DNA of 64,000 bases from Tistrella mobilis KA081020-065 (GCF_000264455.2 NC_017956.1:913501-977500); one strand, 5' to 3'; shown: positions 35,247 through 45,999, counted from the stretch's first letter. Numbers and translations are program-made. The notes: generated by a model from the sequence alone, not told the origin.

Positions 35247-35724
35247 ACCTGGTCTTCTCCTCCCTTCGCGGTCCGGCAGGTCGGGCCGGGCCGCTGCCTG
35301 ACGTGGCCGGCCGCTCCGTTGGGCAGAAGTGGCAGCCGGTCCACCTGCAGCCCCCGCCATCGTCATCGTGGCGGGGTGCATGCCGTCGGGACGTGTCGTT
35401 CAGTCCCGGAGATAGCTCCGGATGCCGTCCCTTTGCTTAGATGGTTAACTGAATGTTATCGTCACGCAAGCTGATTATAAATTGGATGCGTTGTAAGAAA
35501 TCTTACGCATACTTTCTTGATATTTCGGTCACTTTAAACATGGTTTGAGAAAGGTCGGACTGCGACAGTATGCGTGTGACCATGTTGCGATGCAGCAGGC
35601 GGAGCGGGCCTTGATGCTGGCGGCGGCGGGGCGGGCGGGGCTAGACTGCCACGGCGCTGCGGGATCCTCCGGAAGGGCTTCCGGGGGCGGGCGGCGCCGT
35701 CAAGTTCAGAGGAGCCGTTTCGTC
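35247..35724. other. AT-rich intergenic region with hairpin
   Basis: About 480 bases between divergent genes. The stretch 35437-35550 is markedly AT-rich and should hold both promoters. Within it, 35487-35509 forms a stem (TGCGT..TAAGA / TCTTACGCA, 9 bp with a two-base bulge and AA loop) that may be an operator. A near-palindrome AAACATGGTTT lies at about 35537-35547. Confidence 0.5.
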
Positions 35725-36504
35725 ATGAATCTCAAGGGTAAGACCGCGCTCGTCACCGGGTCGACCAGCGGTATCGGGCTGGCCATCGCCCGCGCGCTGG
35801 CCGCGGCCGGCGCCGATCTGGTCCTGAACGGTTTCGGCGACGCAGCGCAGATCGAGGCGCTGGTGGCCGAGATCCAGGCCGAGGCCGGGGTGAAGGTCGT
35901 CTATGACGGCGCCGATATGAGCAAGCCCGCCGAGATCGAGGCCCTGTTCGCCAATGCGGCCCCGAACGGGATCGACATTCTGGTCAACAATGCCGGCATC
36001 CAGCATGTGGCGAAGATCGAGGATTTCCCGGTCGAGCAGTGGGACCGGATCATCGCCATCAACCTGTCCTCCGCCTTCCACACCAGCCGGCTGGCACTGC
36101 CGGGCATGAAGGCCAAGGGCTGGGGCCGGATCCTGAACATCGCGTCCGCTCATGGTCTGGTCGCCTCGGCCGAGAAGTCGGCCTATGTGGCGGCCAAGCA
36201 CGGCATCGTCGGCCTGACCAAGGTCACCGCGCTTGAGACCGCCGAGACCGGCGTCACCTGCAATGCGATCTGCCCGGGCTGGGTGCGTACGCCGCTGGTC
36301 GAGCGCCAGATCGAGGCCAAGTCCAAGGAGCACGGCATTTCGATCGAGGAAGCCAGCCGCGACCTGCTGGCCGAGAAGCAGCCGACCCTGCGCTTCACCA
36401 CCCCGGAACAGCTGGGTGGCGTGGCGGTCTTCCTGTGCAGTGCCGCTGCCGACAACATCACCGGCATCTCGCTGCCGGTCGATGGTGCCTGGACCGCCCG
36501 CTGA
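35725..36504 (+). CDS. bdhA: 3-Hydroxybutyrate dehydrogenase
   Basis: A 259-residue short-chain dehydrogenase interconverting 3-hydroxybutyrate and acetoacetate with NAD. TGSTSGIGLAIA (about 13-24) binds NAD; NNAG, the catalytic serine in NIASAHGLVAS and YVAAKHG give the Ser-Tyr-Lys set. GWVRTPLVERQI and the final GISLPVDGAWTAR are typical of bacterial BdhA and suggest a role in poly-hydroxybutyrate turnover. AGAGG lies upstream of the ATG. An alpha/beta hydrolase gene follows 49 bases later. Confidence 0.88.
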   Translation: MNLKGKTALVTGSTSGIGLAIARALAAAGADLVLNGFGDAAQIEALVAEIQAEAGVKVVYDGADMSKPAEIEALFANAAPNGIDILVNNAGIQHVAKIEDFPVEQWDRIIAINLSSAFHTSRLALPGMKAKGWGRILNIASAHGLVASAEKSAYVAAKHGIVGLTKVTALETAETGVTCNAICPGWVRTPLVERQIEAKSKEHGISIEEASRDLLAEKQPTLRFTTPEQLGGVAVFLCSAAADNITGISLPVDGAWTAR

Positions 36505-36553
36505 TCCCGTCTTCATCATCACCAACAAGAACCAGCCGAGGAAACGCCCCCCG

Positions 36554-37375
36554 ATGACCGAGAGCCCTTCCGCCACCGATCCGCGCGTCTACATGGTGCA
36601 CGGCCAGCCGGCCACCGCCCGGGTGAAGGGCGATCCGGCCGCCGGTGCTGCACCGGTGCTGGTGCTGCTGCATGGCGCCGGTCTCGACCGCCGCTTCTGG
36701 CGCCCGGTTTTCGACGATGCCGCGATCACCACCCCGGTGATCGCCTTCGACCTGCCGGGCCGCCAGGGCAGCGAGGGGACGGCCTTCACCCGCATCTCCG
36801 ACAGTGCCGCCTGGATCGCGGCGGCACTGAAGGCGGCGGGCGTGCGCCGCGCCGTGCTGGTCGGCCACAGCATGGGCACCGTGATCGCGATGGAGACGGC
36901 GCTGCTGCTCCGCGGCGATGACGCGGTGACGGTTGACCGCCTGGTTCTTCTGGCGCCGGCCGACGTGATGGCGGTGAACGATGCGCTGCTGCAGCAGACC
37001 CTGAACGACCCGGCTGCCGCCCAGGCGATGATGGATAAATGGTCCTACGGCATCCCCGACGGCCCGCATTGCGCCGAGGCTCGCGCCAATGCCGCCGATG
37101 CGCCGGCGGGCGTGCTCCATGCCGACCTCACCGCCTGCAACGCCTTCGGCAGCGCGCTCGACCTTGCCGCCGCAATCGCGGTGCCGGTCGATGTTGTGGT
37201 GGGCGAGGCCGACAAGATGACGCGGGCAAAGCAGGGCCGCGCCCTCGCCGCCGCCTTCCGCCATGCCGAGGTCACCGGTCTCGACGGCGTCGGCCACATG
37301 ATGCTGCACGAAAAGCCCGAACCGGTGCTGGCCGTGCTCCGCCGTGCGGTGGGGGTGATCAGCCCGGTGGTCTGA
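36554..37375 (+). CDS. Alpha/beta hydrolase
   Basis: 273 residues. LVLLHGAGLDRRFWRP is the oxyanion strand, VGHSMGT carries the nucleophile Ser106, VVVGEADKMT the acid and GVGHMMLHEKPE the catalytic histidine. It lies in the same direction just after bdhA, so it could release or process a hydroxyalkanoate-type ester, but that is inference from position only. GAGGA 11 bases before the ATG. Confidence 0.88.
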   Translation: MTESPSATDPRVYMVHGQPATARVKGDPAAGAAPVLVLLHGAGLDRRFWRPVFDDAAITTPVIAFDLPGRQGSEGTAFTRISDSAAWIAAALKAAGVRRAVLVGHSMGTVIAMETALLLRGDDAVTVDRLVLLAPADVMAVNDALLQQTLNDPAAAQAMMDKWSYGIPDGPHCAEARANAADAPAGVLHADLTACNAFGSALDLAAAIAVPVDVVVGEADKMTRAKQGRALAAAFRHAEVTGLDGVGHMMLHEKPEPVLAVLRRAVGVISPVV

Positions 37376-37391
37376 AGCGGCAGCCGGAACT

Positions 37392-37409
37392 TTCAGTTAT
37401 TTCAGTTAT
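37392..37409. repeat. Tandem 9-base repeat ahead of the antitoxin gene
   Basis: TTCAGTTAT occurs twice directly in tandem, 53 bases upstream of the excisionase-like gene, in a locally AT-rich spot. It could be a binding site for that protein. Confidence 0.4.
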
Positions 37410-37461
37410 TGACGCGAGGCCTGTCCCTCCCACCTTCTCAACGAAGGGAGGGACCCGCCTC

Positions 37462-37905
37462 ATGACGACACGTGTTCTGCACTATGCCGGTCTCCCGGCC
37501 CGGGAGCGCGAGGGCGCGGATACATTGCCGTCCCTTGTCGGTGCGGATCAGGTCGAACTTCGCGTCCGGCAGGATGGGCGCGAGCACGTGCTGATATTGC
37601 CCGAGGGGGCCGTGCGTGCCGTAAGCACCTTGCTGACCTCGCTTATCGAAGGCGATCGGGTCGCCGTTCTGGCGGAGGATCAGGAACTCATGCCTGCCGA
37701 AGCGGCAGAGATCCTCGGCATGTCACGACCGATGGTCGTTCTGCGGATGGACCGGGGCGATTTGCCCTTCCGCATGGTCGGCAGTCACCGACGCGTGCGT
37801 CTGGCCGATGTCCTCAAGCTCCAGGCAGCAGGCGAGGCACGCCAGAAGGCCCTTGATGCGCTGGCGGCGGACACCGAAGACCTGATCTGCCATCATGAGC
37901 TATAG
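37462..37905 (+). CDS. Excisionase-like antitoxin without its toxin
   Basis: 147 residues. The C-terminal half has the MerR/excisionase-like helix-turn-helix: LMPAEAAEILGMSRPMVVLR, then GDLPFRMVGSHRRVRLADVL. Proteins of this type are the antitoxins of PIN-domain toxins whose gene normally starts inside the antitoxin stop with ATGxxxTA. Here an ATGAGCTATAGG is still present at 37895, but the frame encodes no PIN domain and runs into the end of the convergent rutR-like gene. AAGGGAGG precedes the ATG. The toxin was probably lost. Confidence 0.75.
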   Translation: MTTRVLHYAGLPAREREGADTLPSLVGADQVELRVRQDGREHVLILPEGAVRAVSTLLTSLIEGDRVAVLAEDQELMPAEAAEILGMSRPMVVLRMDRGDLPFRMVGSHRRVRLADVLKLQAAGEARQKALDALAADTEDLICHHEL

Positions 37906-38574
37906 GCCGCCCGTACCGCTGTTCGCCCGCGGCCGCAGCCCGTCGAGCAGAAGCCGGGTGAGGGCGTCGGCGGTGGTGGTGGCGAAGGCGGGGTCGTCGA
38001 GGGTGTGGCCCGAGACCGCTTCGACCTGGACCGCGAAATCGGCATAGTGCTGGGTGGTCGCCCAGATCGCGAAGATCAGATGGTGCGGGTCGACCGGGGC
38101 CAGGCGGCCGGCGGCGATCCAGCCCCGGATGATGTGGCTCTTCTCGTCGACCAGATCGCGCAGCGCGCCCTCGAGCAGGGGTTTGAGCAGCGGCGCGCCG
38201 CGCAGCATCTCCATGGCGAAGAGCCTGGACGCCGCGGGGTCGCGGCGCGACCAGTCGAGCTTTTCGGCGATATAGCCGCGGATCGCGGCCACCGGGTCGT
38301 CCTCGACATCCATGTCGCGCAGCGGCACCAGCCAGCGGTCGAGCACCCGGTCGAGTGCTGCCGTATAAAGCCGTTCCTTGGTCGGAAAATAGTAGAGCAG
38401 GTTGGTTTTCGACATGCCCGCCTCGCGGGCGATGGCCTCGATCCGTGCCCCGTCGAGCCCGACGCGCGAGAACACCGCCACTGCCGCGGTCAGGATGCGG
38501 TCGATCCGCTCGTCCGAGGCACGGTGGCGGCGGGGGCGGTGGTCGGGGTTGCCCGGCGGGATCAGGCCATCCAT
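37900..38574 (-). CDS. rutR: RutR-type TetR-family regulator
   Basis: 224 residues. The N-terminal helix-turn-helix is IEAIAREAGMSKTNLLYYFPTK (in two overlapping parts, about 40-61); the C-terminal domain includes LFAMEMLRGAPLL, GWIAAGRLAPVDPHHLIF and AIWATTQHYADFAVQVEA, the RutR pattern. RutR binds uracil or thymine and controls pyrimidine use and purine breakdown. It is the last gene of a nucleoside-type ABC importer operon (5 bases or less from the permease), and a RutR-like operator precedes the operon. Start ATG 38574; longer frame is antisense noise. Confidence 0.88.
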   Translation of the reverse strand: MDGLIPPGNPDHRPRRHRASDERIDRILTAAVAVFSRVGLDGARIEAIAREAGMSKTNLLYYFPTKERLYTAALDRVLDRWLVPLRDMDVEDDPVAAIRGYIAEKLDWSRRDPAASRLFAMEMLRGAPLLKPLLEGALRDLVDEKSHIIRGWIAAGRLAPVDPHHLIFAIWATTQHYADFAVQVEAVSGHTLDDPAFATTTADALTRLLLDGLRPRANSGTGGL

Positions 38575-38578
38575 GGGG

Positions 38579-39523
38579 TCAGCGGCTCTCCCGTCGATAG
38601 AAGCTGCCCGAGGCCTGGGGCGGACGGCTGCGGCCGACCAGCCCGACCAGGGTGAGGATGGCCGCCAGATAGGGCAGCACCACGAAGAGCTGATAGGGCA
38701 CGTCGCCATTGGCGAATTGCAGCCGGAGCTGAATGGCATCCGACAGGCCGAAGAGCAGGCAGGCGAGGGCGGCGCCCACCGGCGACCAGCGCCCCAGGAT
38801 CACCGCGGCGACGGCGATGAAGCCCTTGCCCGCGGTCATGCCCTCGGTGAACAGGAAAACCTGGGAGAGCACCAGCACCGCGCCGCCCAGCCCCGCCAGC
38901 ATGCCGCAGACGACGACCGCGCCCAGCCGGTAGAGGCGGACCGGCAGCCCGGCGACATCGGCGGCGCGCGGGTTCTCGCCCATCGCCTTCAGCCTGAGGC
39001 CGATACCGGTGCGGGCGAGGATCAGGGCGGCGAGCGGCACGGCCAGGATGGCGGCCCAGGTCATCGGATCGGTCGAGAACAGGGCCTTGCCGACAATGGG
39101 GATGTCGGCAAGCCCGGGAATGCTGACGTCGCCGAAGCCCGGCACGCGGTTTTCGGCCGCGCGGCCGGAGGCGCTCAGCCGGTGCAGGAAGGCGGCGAGG
39201 CCGAGCCCGGCCAGATTGGCACCGATGCCGGCGACGATCTGGTTGGCGCCGGCATAGATGGTGGCGATCCCGAAGGCGGCCCCCAGCATGCCGCCCGCAA
39301 ATGCCCCGGTCACCACGCCCCAGCCGGCGGAGCCGCCGGCGATGGCGCCCCAGGCGGCCCCGAAGGCACCCAGGATCATCGAACCTTCCAGGCTGATGTT
39401 CACGACGCCGGCGCGTTCGGAAAACACGCCCCCCAGCGCCGCGAAGACCAGTGGCACCGACAGGCGCAGCATCGTGGCGAAGAGGTCGCCCAGAGCGGTG
39501 GGATCGGTCAGCATGTCGATCAT
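38579..39523 (-). CDS. ABC importer permease 2 (nucleoside/BMP type)
   Basis: 314 residues, about eight to nine hydrophobic segments, of the BPD_transp_2 family. ALGGVFSERAGVVNISLEGSM near residue 30 and RAVMEN-like KAMGENPRAADVAGLPV near 165 are the landmark cytoplasmic loops. It pairs with the preceding permease gene, overlapping it by four bases (ATGA), and is followed by rutR. Homologous systems (YufQ/NupQ) import nucleosides. Confidence 0.93.
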   Translation of the reverse strand: MIDMLTDPTALGDLFATMLRLSVPLVFAALGGVFSERAGVVNISLEGSMILGAFGAAWGAIAGGSAGWGVVTGAFAGGMLGAAFGIATIYAGANQIVAGIGANLAGLGLAAFLHRLSASGRAAENRVPGFGDVSIPGLADIPIVGKALFSTDPMTWAAILAVPLAALILARTGIGLRLKAMGENPRAADVAGLPVRLYRLGAVVVCGMLAGLGGAVLVLSQVFLFTEGMTAGKGFIAVAAVILGRWSPVGAALACLLFGLSDAIQLRLQFANGDVPYQLFVVLPYLAAILTLVGLVGRSRPPQASGSFYRRESR

Positions 39524-40604
39524 GATGCGGCTCCGCTGCCCGCTGTGGTGCCTGCAGGTCGGCGTCTGCGGGCAAGCAGCCGGTCGAAGGCGCCATAGCG
39601 CTGAAGGGCGAGGCCCGAGGCTGCGAAGAGCACGATCAGCCCCTGAACGATGGTGACGGCGGTGGCGTCCAGACCGGCGCTTTTCAGCGTGGTGACGGCC
39701 GTGCGCAGCAGCGCCATGAAGGCGGCCGAGATGATCGACCAGACCGGATCGCCGGCGGCCAGGAAGGCGACCACCAGCCCGTCATAGCCATAGCCGGCGG
39801 CGAAATTGGCATAGAGCCGGTGCTTGAGGCCGATCACCTCGAAGGCACCCGCCAGCCCGGCCGCGGCGCCGCCCAGCGCGAAGGCGATGACGGTGGTGCG
39901 GCCGACGGCGATGCCGGCATAGGTGGCGGCCCCGGGCGATTTGCCCGCCACCTCTACCCCATAGCCCCAGGCGGTGCGACCCAGGGCGAACCGGGCGAGC
40001 ACGGCGACCAGCAGACCCACGATCACCCCCAGATGGGCCTCGGTATCCGCCATCAGCAGCGGCAGGAAGCTCGCTTCGGGAATTTCCGGCGAATAGGGAT
40101 AGGGGGCACCCGGCGCCTTCAGCGGCCCGCTTGCGGCATAGCTGACCAGGTTGAGCGCCACATAGTTCATGAGCAGCGTGGTCACCACCTCGTCGATGCC
40201 GCGCCGGGCCTTGAGCACGCCGGCGATCCCGGCCCAGAGCGCCCCGCCTGCGGCACCCGCCAGGCTGGCGGCCAGCACCGCCACCGACATCGGCACACCC
40301 TCGGGCAGATTCAGCGCCACCACGGTTGCGAACAGGCCGCCCATATAGATCTGGCCCTCGGCGCCGACATTGTAGAGCCCGGCCCTGAGCGGGATGGCCA
40401 CCGCAATGCCGGCCAGCAGCAGCGGCGACATCCGCGACAGCAGGTCGGAGAGGCCCCAATAGTCGAGCAGCACCCGGTCGACGATCTCGTGGCCCAGGTG
40501 AACCGGATCGCCACCGGTGGTTGCGACCAGAACGGCGCCCACGGCAAGGGCGAGCACCACCGCACCGACCGGCACTGCGGCACCGCTGAGGAGGCGGGAG
40601 GGCG

Positions 40605-40608
<4 letters not shown>
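39520..40608 (-). CDS. ABC importer permease 1 (nucleoside/BMP type)
   Basis: 362 residues with about ten hydrophobic segments. IPLRAGLYNVGAEGQIYMGG near 75-94 is the first conserved loop; ARRGIDEVVTTLLMNYVAL and GKSPGAATYAGIAVGRT follow. It overlaps the ATPase gene upstream and permease 2 downstream by four bases each, so the three membrane components are made in a fixed ratio. Confidence 0.93.
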
Positions 40609-42161
<1,553 letters not shown>

Positions 42162-42220
42162 GGGTCAGGTATCCGGGGTGGTTGGCGGGGGAGGGGAGAC
42201 GAGGTGGGAGAGGCTGGTGG

Positions 42221-43201
42221 TCAGATCTGCTTGCGGCCCGCAGCCAGATCGGCGATGAGCGCCTCGACCTCGGCCTTCACCTCGGCGGGCACGGCCTCGT
42301 GGAAGCTGCCGAAACGGGCGGCATCGGAGGTGGCGAGACCGTAGACATATTCCTTGCCACCGGCCTTGCCGGCCCTGGCGTCTTCGAGGAAATGCACCAG
42401 CGCTGCATTCACATCCATGATCACCGACTGGATCACGGTGTCGGGCCAGTCGACGATGGCGTCGTAATAGATGCCGAAGGCCTTCACGCCGGCTTCCTTC
42501 GCCGCGGTCAGCGCCCCGTTCGATGCCAGATCCATGGTCGGGAACAGGACGTCCGCGCCCTGCGAGATCTGTGCGGAAGCCGCCTCCTTGCCCTTCGCCA
42601 CGTCGTTCCAGTCGCCCATATAGGTGACCAGGACCTTGGTACCCGGCTTGCCGGCCTCCGCACCCTTGGTGTAGCCCTCGACCAGTTCGGTCGAGAACTT
42701 GATCTCGGTGGCGCCCAGCCAGCCGATGGTGCCGGTCTTCGACACTTTGGCGGCCATATAGCCCAGCACATAGCCGAGCTGGCGGTAGTCGAAATTGATC
42801 GTCGCGACATTGCCGCCGGCGGTCGCACCCGACGAGACCACGAACAGCGTGTCCTTGAACTGCTTGGCCAGCCGGTCGGCCGGGTCCTGGAACTCGCCGC
42901 CATGGCCGATGACGATGCCATAGCCGCGGCGGGCGAAATCGCGCATCGCCGACATCTGGTCGGGTTCGGCGACGCCTTCGGCATAGGCGACGTCGATGCC
43001 CATGGTCTCTTTGGCCTTCATCAGCCCGTCATAGGCGCTCTGATTCCAGGCCTGGTCGCGGATGCTGCCGGGCAGCACGGCCGCGACGCGCAGCGCCTCG
43101 TCGGCGGCATGGGCGCGGGGGGCCATGGTGAGCGAGGTGGCGGCGATCAGGGCGGCGAAGCCGGCGATGCCGAGCCGGCGGGCGAAGCGCGAAAGAGACA
43201 T
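42221..43201 (-). CDS. BMP-family substrate-binding protein
   Basis: 326 residues, periplasmic, with a signal peptide (basic start, hydrophobic core, cleavage near APRAHA-ADE at about 32). LPGSIRDQAWNQSAYDGLM holds the aspartate/asparagine residues that contact the ribose and base in PnrA-type proteins; GHGGEFQDPADRLA, YVLGYMAAKVSKTGTIG and FPTMDLASNGAL are further pocket segments. The family binds purine and pyrimidine nucleosides. First gene of the importer operon; its promoter region is shared with the oxygenase gene and contains the RutR-like site. Confidence 0.93.
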   Translation of the reverse strand: MSLSRFARRLGIAGFAALIAATSLTMAPRAHAADEALRVAAVLPGSIRDQAWNQSAYDGLMKAKETMGIDVAYAEGVAEPDQMSAMRDFARRGYGIVIGHGGEFQDPADRLAKQFKDTLFVVSSGATAGGNVATINFDYRQLGYVLGYMAAKVSKTGTIGWLGATEIKFSTELVEGYTKGAEAGKPGTKVLVTYMGDWNDVAKGKEAASAQISQGADVLFPTMDLASNGALTAAKEAGVKAFGIYYDAIVDWPDTVIQSVIMDVNAALVHFLEDARAGKAGGKEYVYGLATSDAARFGSFHEAVPAEVKAEVEALIADLAAGRKQI

Positions 43202-43356
43202 CCGGGTGCGGTCCTCGGAACAGGGTCAGGGGTGTCCGCTCCGTCTTAGCAATCCCCGTGCCGCATGCTGCCGGCCCCGGAATGCGGGGCGCTCCGGTCG
43301 GCCACATCACATGGTGTGCACAATTTCCGCACAGGCACTCGGGTGCTGTCTAAATT

Positions 43357-43372
43357 TTGACCATCCGGTCGG
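43357..43372. promoter_or_regulatory. RutR-like operator
   Basis: TTGACCA-TC-CGGTCGG matches the known RutR consensus TTGACCAnnTGGTCAA in all seven bases of the left half and four of seven in the right. It lies between the divergent BMP and oxygenase genes, 156 and 114 bases from their starts, in an operon that encodes a RutR-type protein. A TGTGCACA palindrome lies nearby at 43315-43322. Confidence 0.6.
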
Positions 43373-43485
43373 GATTTGCCGGCAAGAGGGCGTGCGGTGG
43401 CGTGGCCCCGCTGGCTGGTCCGCTTCTTGCTGAGCCGTCAGCGGACCATCTCCCCCACCGACATGCCGAACGGAGACGACAGATC

Positions 43486-44541
43486 ATGGCCGTGGTTCAG
43501 ACCGGCAACGGGCCGCGCGAACTTGTCGACAGCGGGCTCGATGCCCGCAGCCTCGCCTTCACCGAAATTCCGGTGATCGATTTCGGGGCGCTGGTCGACC
43601 CTGCTTCCACCCAGGCCGAGCGTATGGCGGTGGGCGATGCGGTGCGCGATGCCTGCACGCGGGTCGGCTTCTTCTATGTCCGCAATCATGGTGTCGATCC
43701 GGCGGTCATCTCCGGTACCTACGGGGCCGCGCGCGACTTCTTCGCCCTGCCGATGGACGAGAAGATGCGCATCCATATCCGCAAATCCACCAACCATCGC
43801 GGCTATGTGCCGCTGCTGGAAGAGAACACCGACCCGACCGCGAAAGGCGACCTGCACGAGGCCTTCGACATGGCGCTGGAAGTGCCGGCCGATGATGCCG
43901 ACGTGCTGGCCGGCAAGACCATGTACGGCCCCAATGTGTGGCCGGAGCTGGACGGGTTCCGCCCGGCGATGGAGGGGTATTACGAGGCGGTCTATCAGCT
44001 CGGCCGGCGGATCTTCCGCGGCTTCGCCCTGGCGTTGGGCCTGCCCGAGGATCATTTCGAGCCGCTGATCCGCAAGCCGATGGCGCAGCTGCGCGTGGTT
44101 CACTACCCGCCGCAGCAGGGGCCGATCGACGAGCGCCAGATCGGCATCGGCGCCCATTCGGATTACGAGTGCTTCACCATCCTGAACCAGATGGAGGGGG
44201 TATCGGCCCTGCAGGTGCTGAACGGTGCGGGCGAGTGGATCGAGGCGCCGCCGATTCCGGGCACCTTCATCATCAATGTCGGTGACCAGATGGCGCGTTG
44301 GACCAATGACGTCTTCGCCTCGACCATCCACCGCGCCATCAACCGCTCCGGTCGCGAGCGCTATTCGATTCCGTTCTTTTTCGGCCCCGATTACGACACG
44401 CCGATCGAGGTGCTGGACACCTGCACCACCCCGGAGCGCCCGGCGCGCTATCCCACCGTCACCTCGGGCGACTACATCCTGTCGCGTTTTGACGAAACCT
44501 TCGCCTATCGCAAGGCGGGCGAGCCTGAACCTGCCGGATGA
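43486..44541 (+). CDS. Isopenicillin-N-synthase-family 2-oxoglutarate oxygenase
   Basis: 351 residues, cytoplasmic. Iron ligands His224-x-Asp226 (GAHSDYECF) and His282 (STIHRAINRS), with Arg292-x-Ser294 for 2-oxoglutarate. The N-terminal DIOX_N region contains IPVIDFGAL and GFFYVRNHGV. Related oxygenases include fungal thymine 7-hydroxylase. Divergent from a nucleoside importer and next to a RutR-like site, it may oxidise a nucleobase or nucleoside after uptake; that is inference. CGGAGACGAC precedes the ATG. Confidence 0.88.
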   Translation: MAVVQTGNGPRELVDSGLDARSLAFTEIPVIDFGALVDPASTQAERMAVGDAVRDACTRVGFFYVRNHGVDPAVISGTYGAARDFFALPMDEKMRIHIRKSTNHRGYVPLLEENTDPTAKGDLHEAFDMALEVPADDADVLAGKTMYGPNVWPELDGFRPAMEGYYEAVYQLGRRIFRGFALALGLPEDHFEPLIRKPMAQLRVVHYPPQQGPIDERQIGIGAHSDYECFTILNQMEGVSALQVLNGAGEWIEAPPIPGTFIINVGDQMARWTNDVFASTIHRAINRSGRERYSIPFFFGPDYDTPIEVLDTCTTPERPARYPTVTSGDYILSRFDETFAYRKAGEPEPAG

Positions 44542-44592
44542 GGATCTGGGACGCCTGCGAGGGTGTCCCACATTCCCCCGGCGAAGGCCGAA

Positions 44593-45999
44593 CTACAAAC
44601 CTCTTCGCCGCATGAGGAACAGGATCGTTTCGACCAGCAGGGCCGCGAGCATCGTGGCCCCCATCACCGGGAAGATGACCGCCGGCACCGCCATCAGCGC
44701 CGCCGCCTGGGCCTGGCTGCGTCCCTCAGTCTGTCGTGGCGCCCCGAACCGGCCTTTGGGGCGGCGCTTCCACCACATCACCGGGGCGGCCAGACACATG
44801 ACGATCAGAGCGAGGCAGGCGAGCAGCAGTCCCAGCCGGTTCAGCGCTCCCCATTCCTGGCCCATATGGACGTTGACGCCCCATTCGGTGGCGCGGGCGA
44901 CCGGGCCGTAATCGGCGTAAGAGGCATCGATCAGCGTTTCGCCGGTCCAGCGGTTCAGATGGATGATCCGCTGGTGCGCAAGGTCATGCGGGAAGACCAT
45001 GGCGGTATAGACCCCGTCGGGCGCCTGGGGCAGGGCGAGCTTGTAGCCGGGGGCGATGCCCAGGGTCTCGACGATCATGCGGGCACGGTCGATGCCGATA
45101 TCGGGCACGGCACTGCCCGTGGCGGGGGAGCGGGGCAGGGGGGCATCCTCCAGGGTCCAGGCCGTCTCCCCCAGCACCGAGGTCGGCACGGGGCTGGTCG
45201 GCACCGCTTGCCAGACCCCGAGTGGATAGCCGAGCCCGGCATCGGTCGCGGCCGATCGCATGGCCGGCCCCCAGACCTGACTCCAGGTCATGCCCGAGAC
45301 CGCCAGGAACAGGATCACCGGTGCCACCAGGATGCCGGTAACGGCATGCAGGTCGCGCCAGAAGACCCTCCCCGCCGGCCCGGGACGCCCGCGGGAGGCC
45401 GTGCGGATGCGCAGGATGCCGCCCGGCTGCTTCCCCTCGGGCCTGCGTCCCCGCGGCCACCACAGCCAGATCCCGGTCAGGATCAGCGACACCGTCCAGC
45501 CGCCGGCAATCTCGATCAGCAGATTGGGCACCGGCCCTGCGATGATCAGGCTGTGCAGCCGGCGCACCACCATCATCGGGGCGGCGAGATCGGCACGGTT
45601 GCCCAGGACCTCGGCGCTGCGCGGGTCCAGGAACACGGTGAGCGCAGTGCCGTCGGCCGTCTTCATGCCAACACCGGCGCTGCGGTCGGCGGCGGCGGGG
45701 GCCAGATACGAGACCGGACGGGCCTCCGGCATGGCGGCCCGGGCAGCTGCGATCAGATCCGAGGGCGGCAGGGTCGTCTCGCCCGGTGCCACCGGCCGGT
45801 CCAGCACCAGCATATGGCCGTCGATCAGCCGGTCGAAGGTGTCCTTGTAGAGATAGATCGCCCCGGTCGAGGCCAGCAGCAGCAGGAAGGGCAGGGTCAG
45901 CAGCCCGGCGAAGAAATGCCAGCGCCAGAGCGCGCGATAGAGCGTGCCGGCAAGGCTTGCCGGCCGCGCCGCCGTGGCGGCGGGGGTCGTGACGGTCAT
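44593..45999 (-). CDS. PepSY-domain inner-membrane protein
   Basis: 468 residues with the PepSY_TM (PiuB-like) layout: a first membrane segment near 25-50 after LWRWHFFAGLL, segments near 185, 235 and 400-425, and two periplasmic PepSY regions. WRDLHAVTGILVAPVILFL and WWPRGRR are typical. Such proteins accompany iron-siderophore or copper uptake and can act in ferric-siderophore reduction. The DUF2946 gene upstream supports that setting, although no TonB receptor lies in the window. Confidence 0.88.
   Translation of the reverse strand: MTVTTPAATAARPASLAGTLYRALWRWHFFAGLLTLPFLLLLASTGAIYLYKDTFDRLIDGHMLVLDRPVAPGETTLPPSDLIAAARAAMPEARPVSYLAPAAADRSAGVGMKTADGTALTVFLDPRSAEVLGNRADLAAPMMVVRRLHSLIIAGPVPNLLIEIAGGWTVSLILTGIWLWWPRGRRPEGKQPGGILRIRTASRGRPGPAGRVFWRDLHAVTGILVAPVILFLAVSGMTWSQVWGPAMRSAATDAGLGYPLGVWQAVPTSPVPTSVLGETAWTLEDAPLPRSPATGSAVPDIGIDRARMIVETLGIAPGYKLALPQAPDGVYTAMVFPHDLAHQRIIHLNRWTGETLIDASYADYGPVARATEWGVNVHMGQEWGALNRLGLLLACLALIVMCLAAPVMWWKRRPKGRFGAPRQTEGRSQAQAAALMAVPAVIFPVMGATMLAALLVETILFLMRRRGL

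Noticed and set aside
37895-38060. Frame beginning ATGAGCTATAGG as a PIN toxin
   Set aside because: Only the first few codons look like a toxin start; no acidic catalytic residues of a PIN domain, and it stops early inside the antisense of rutR.
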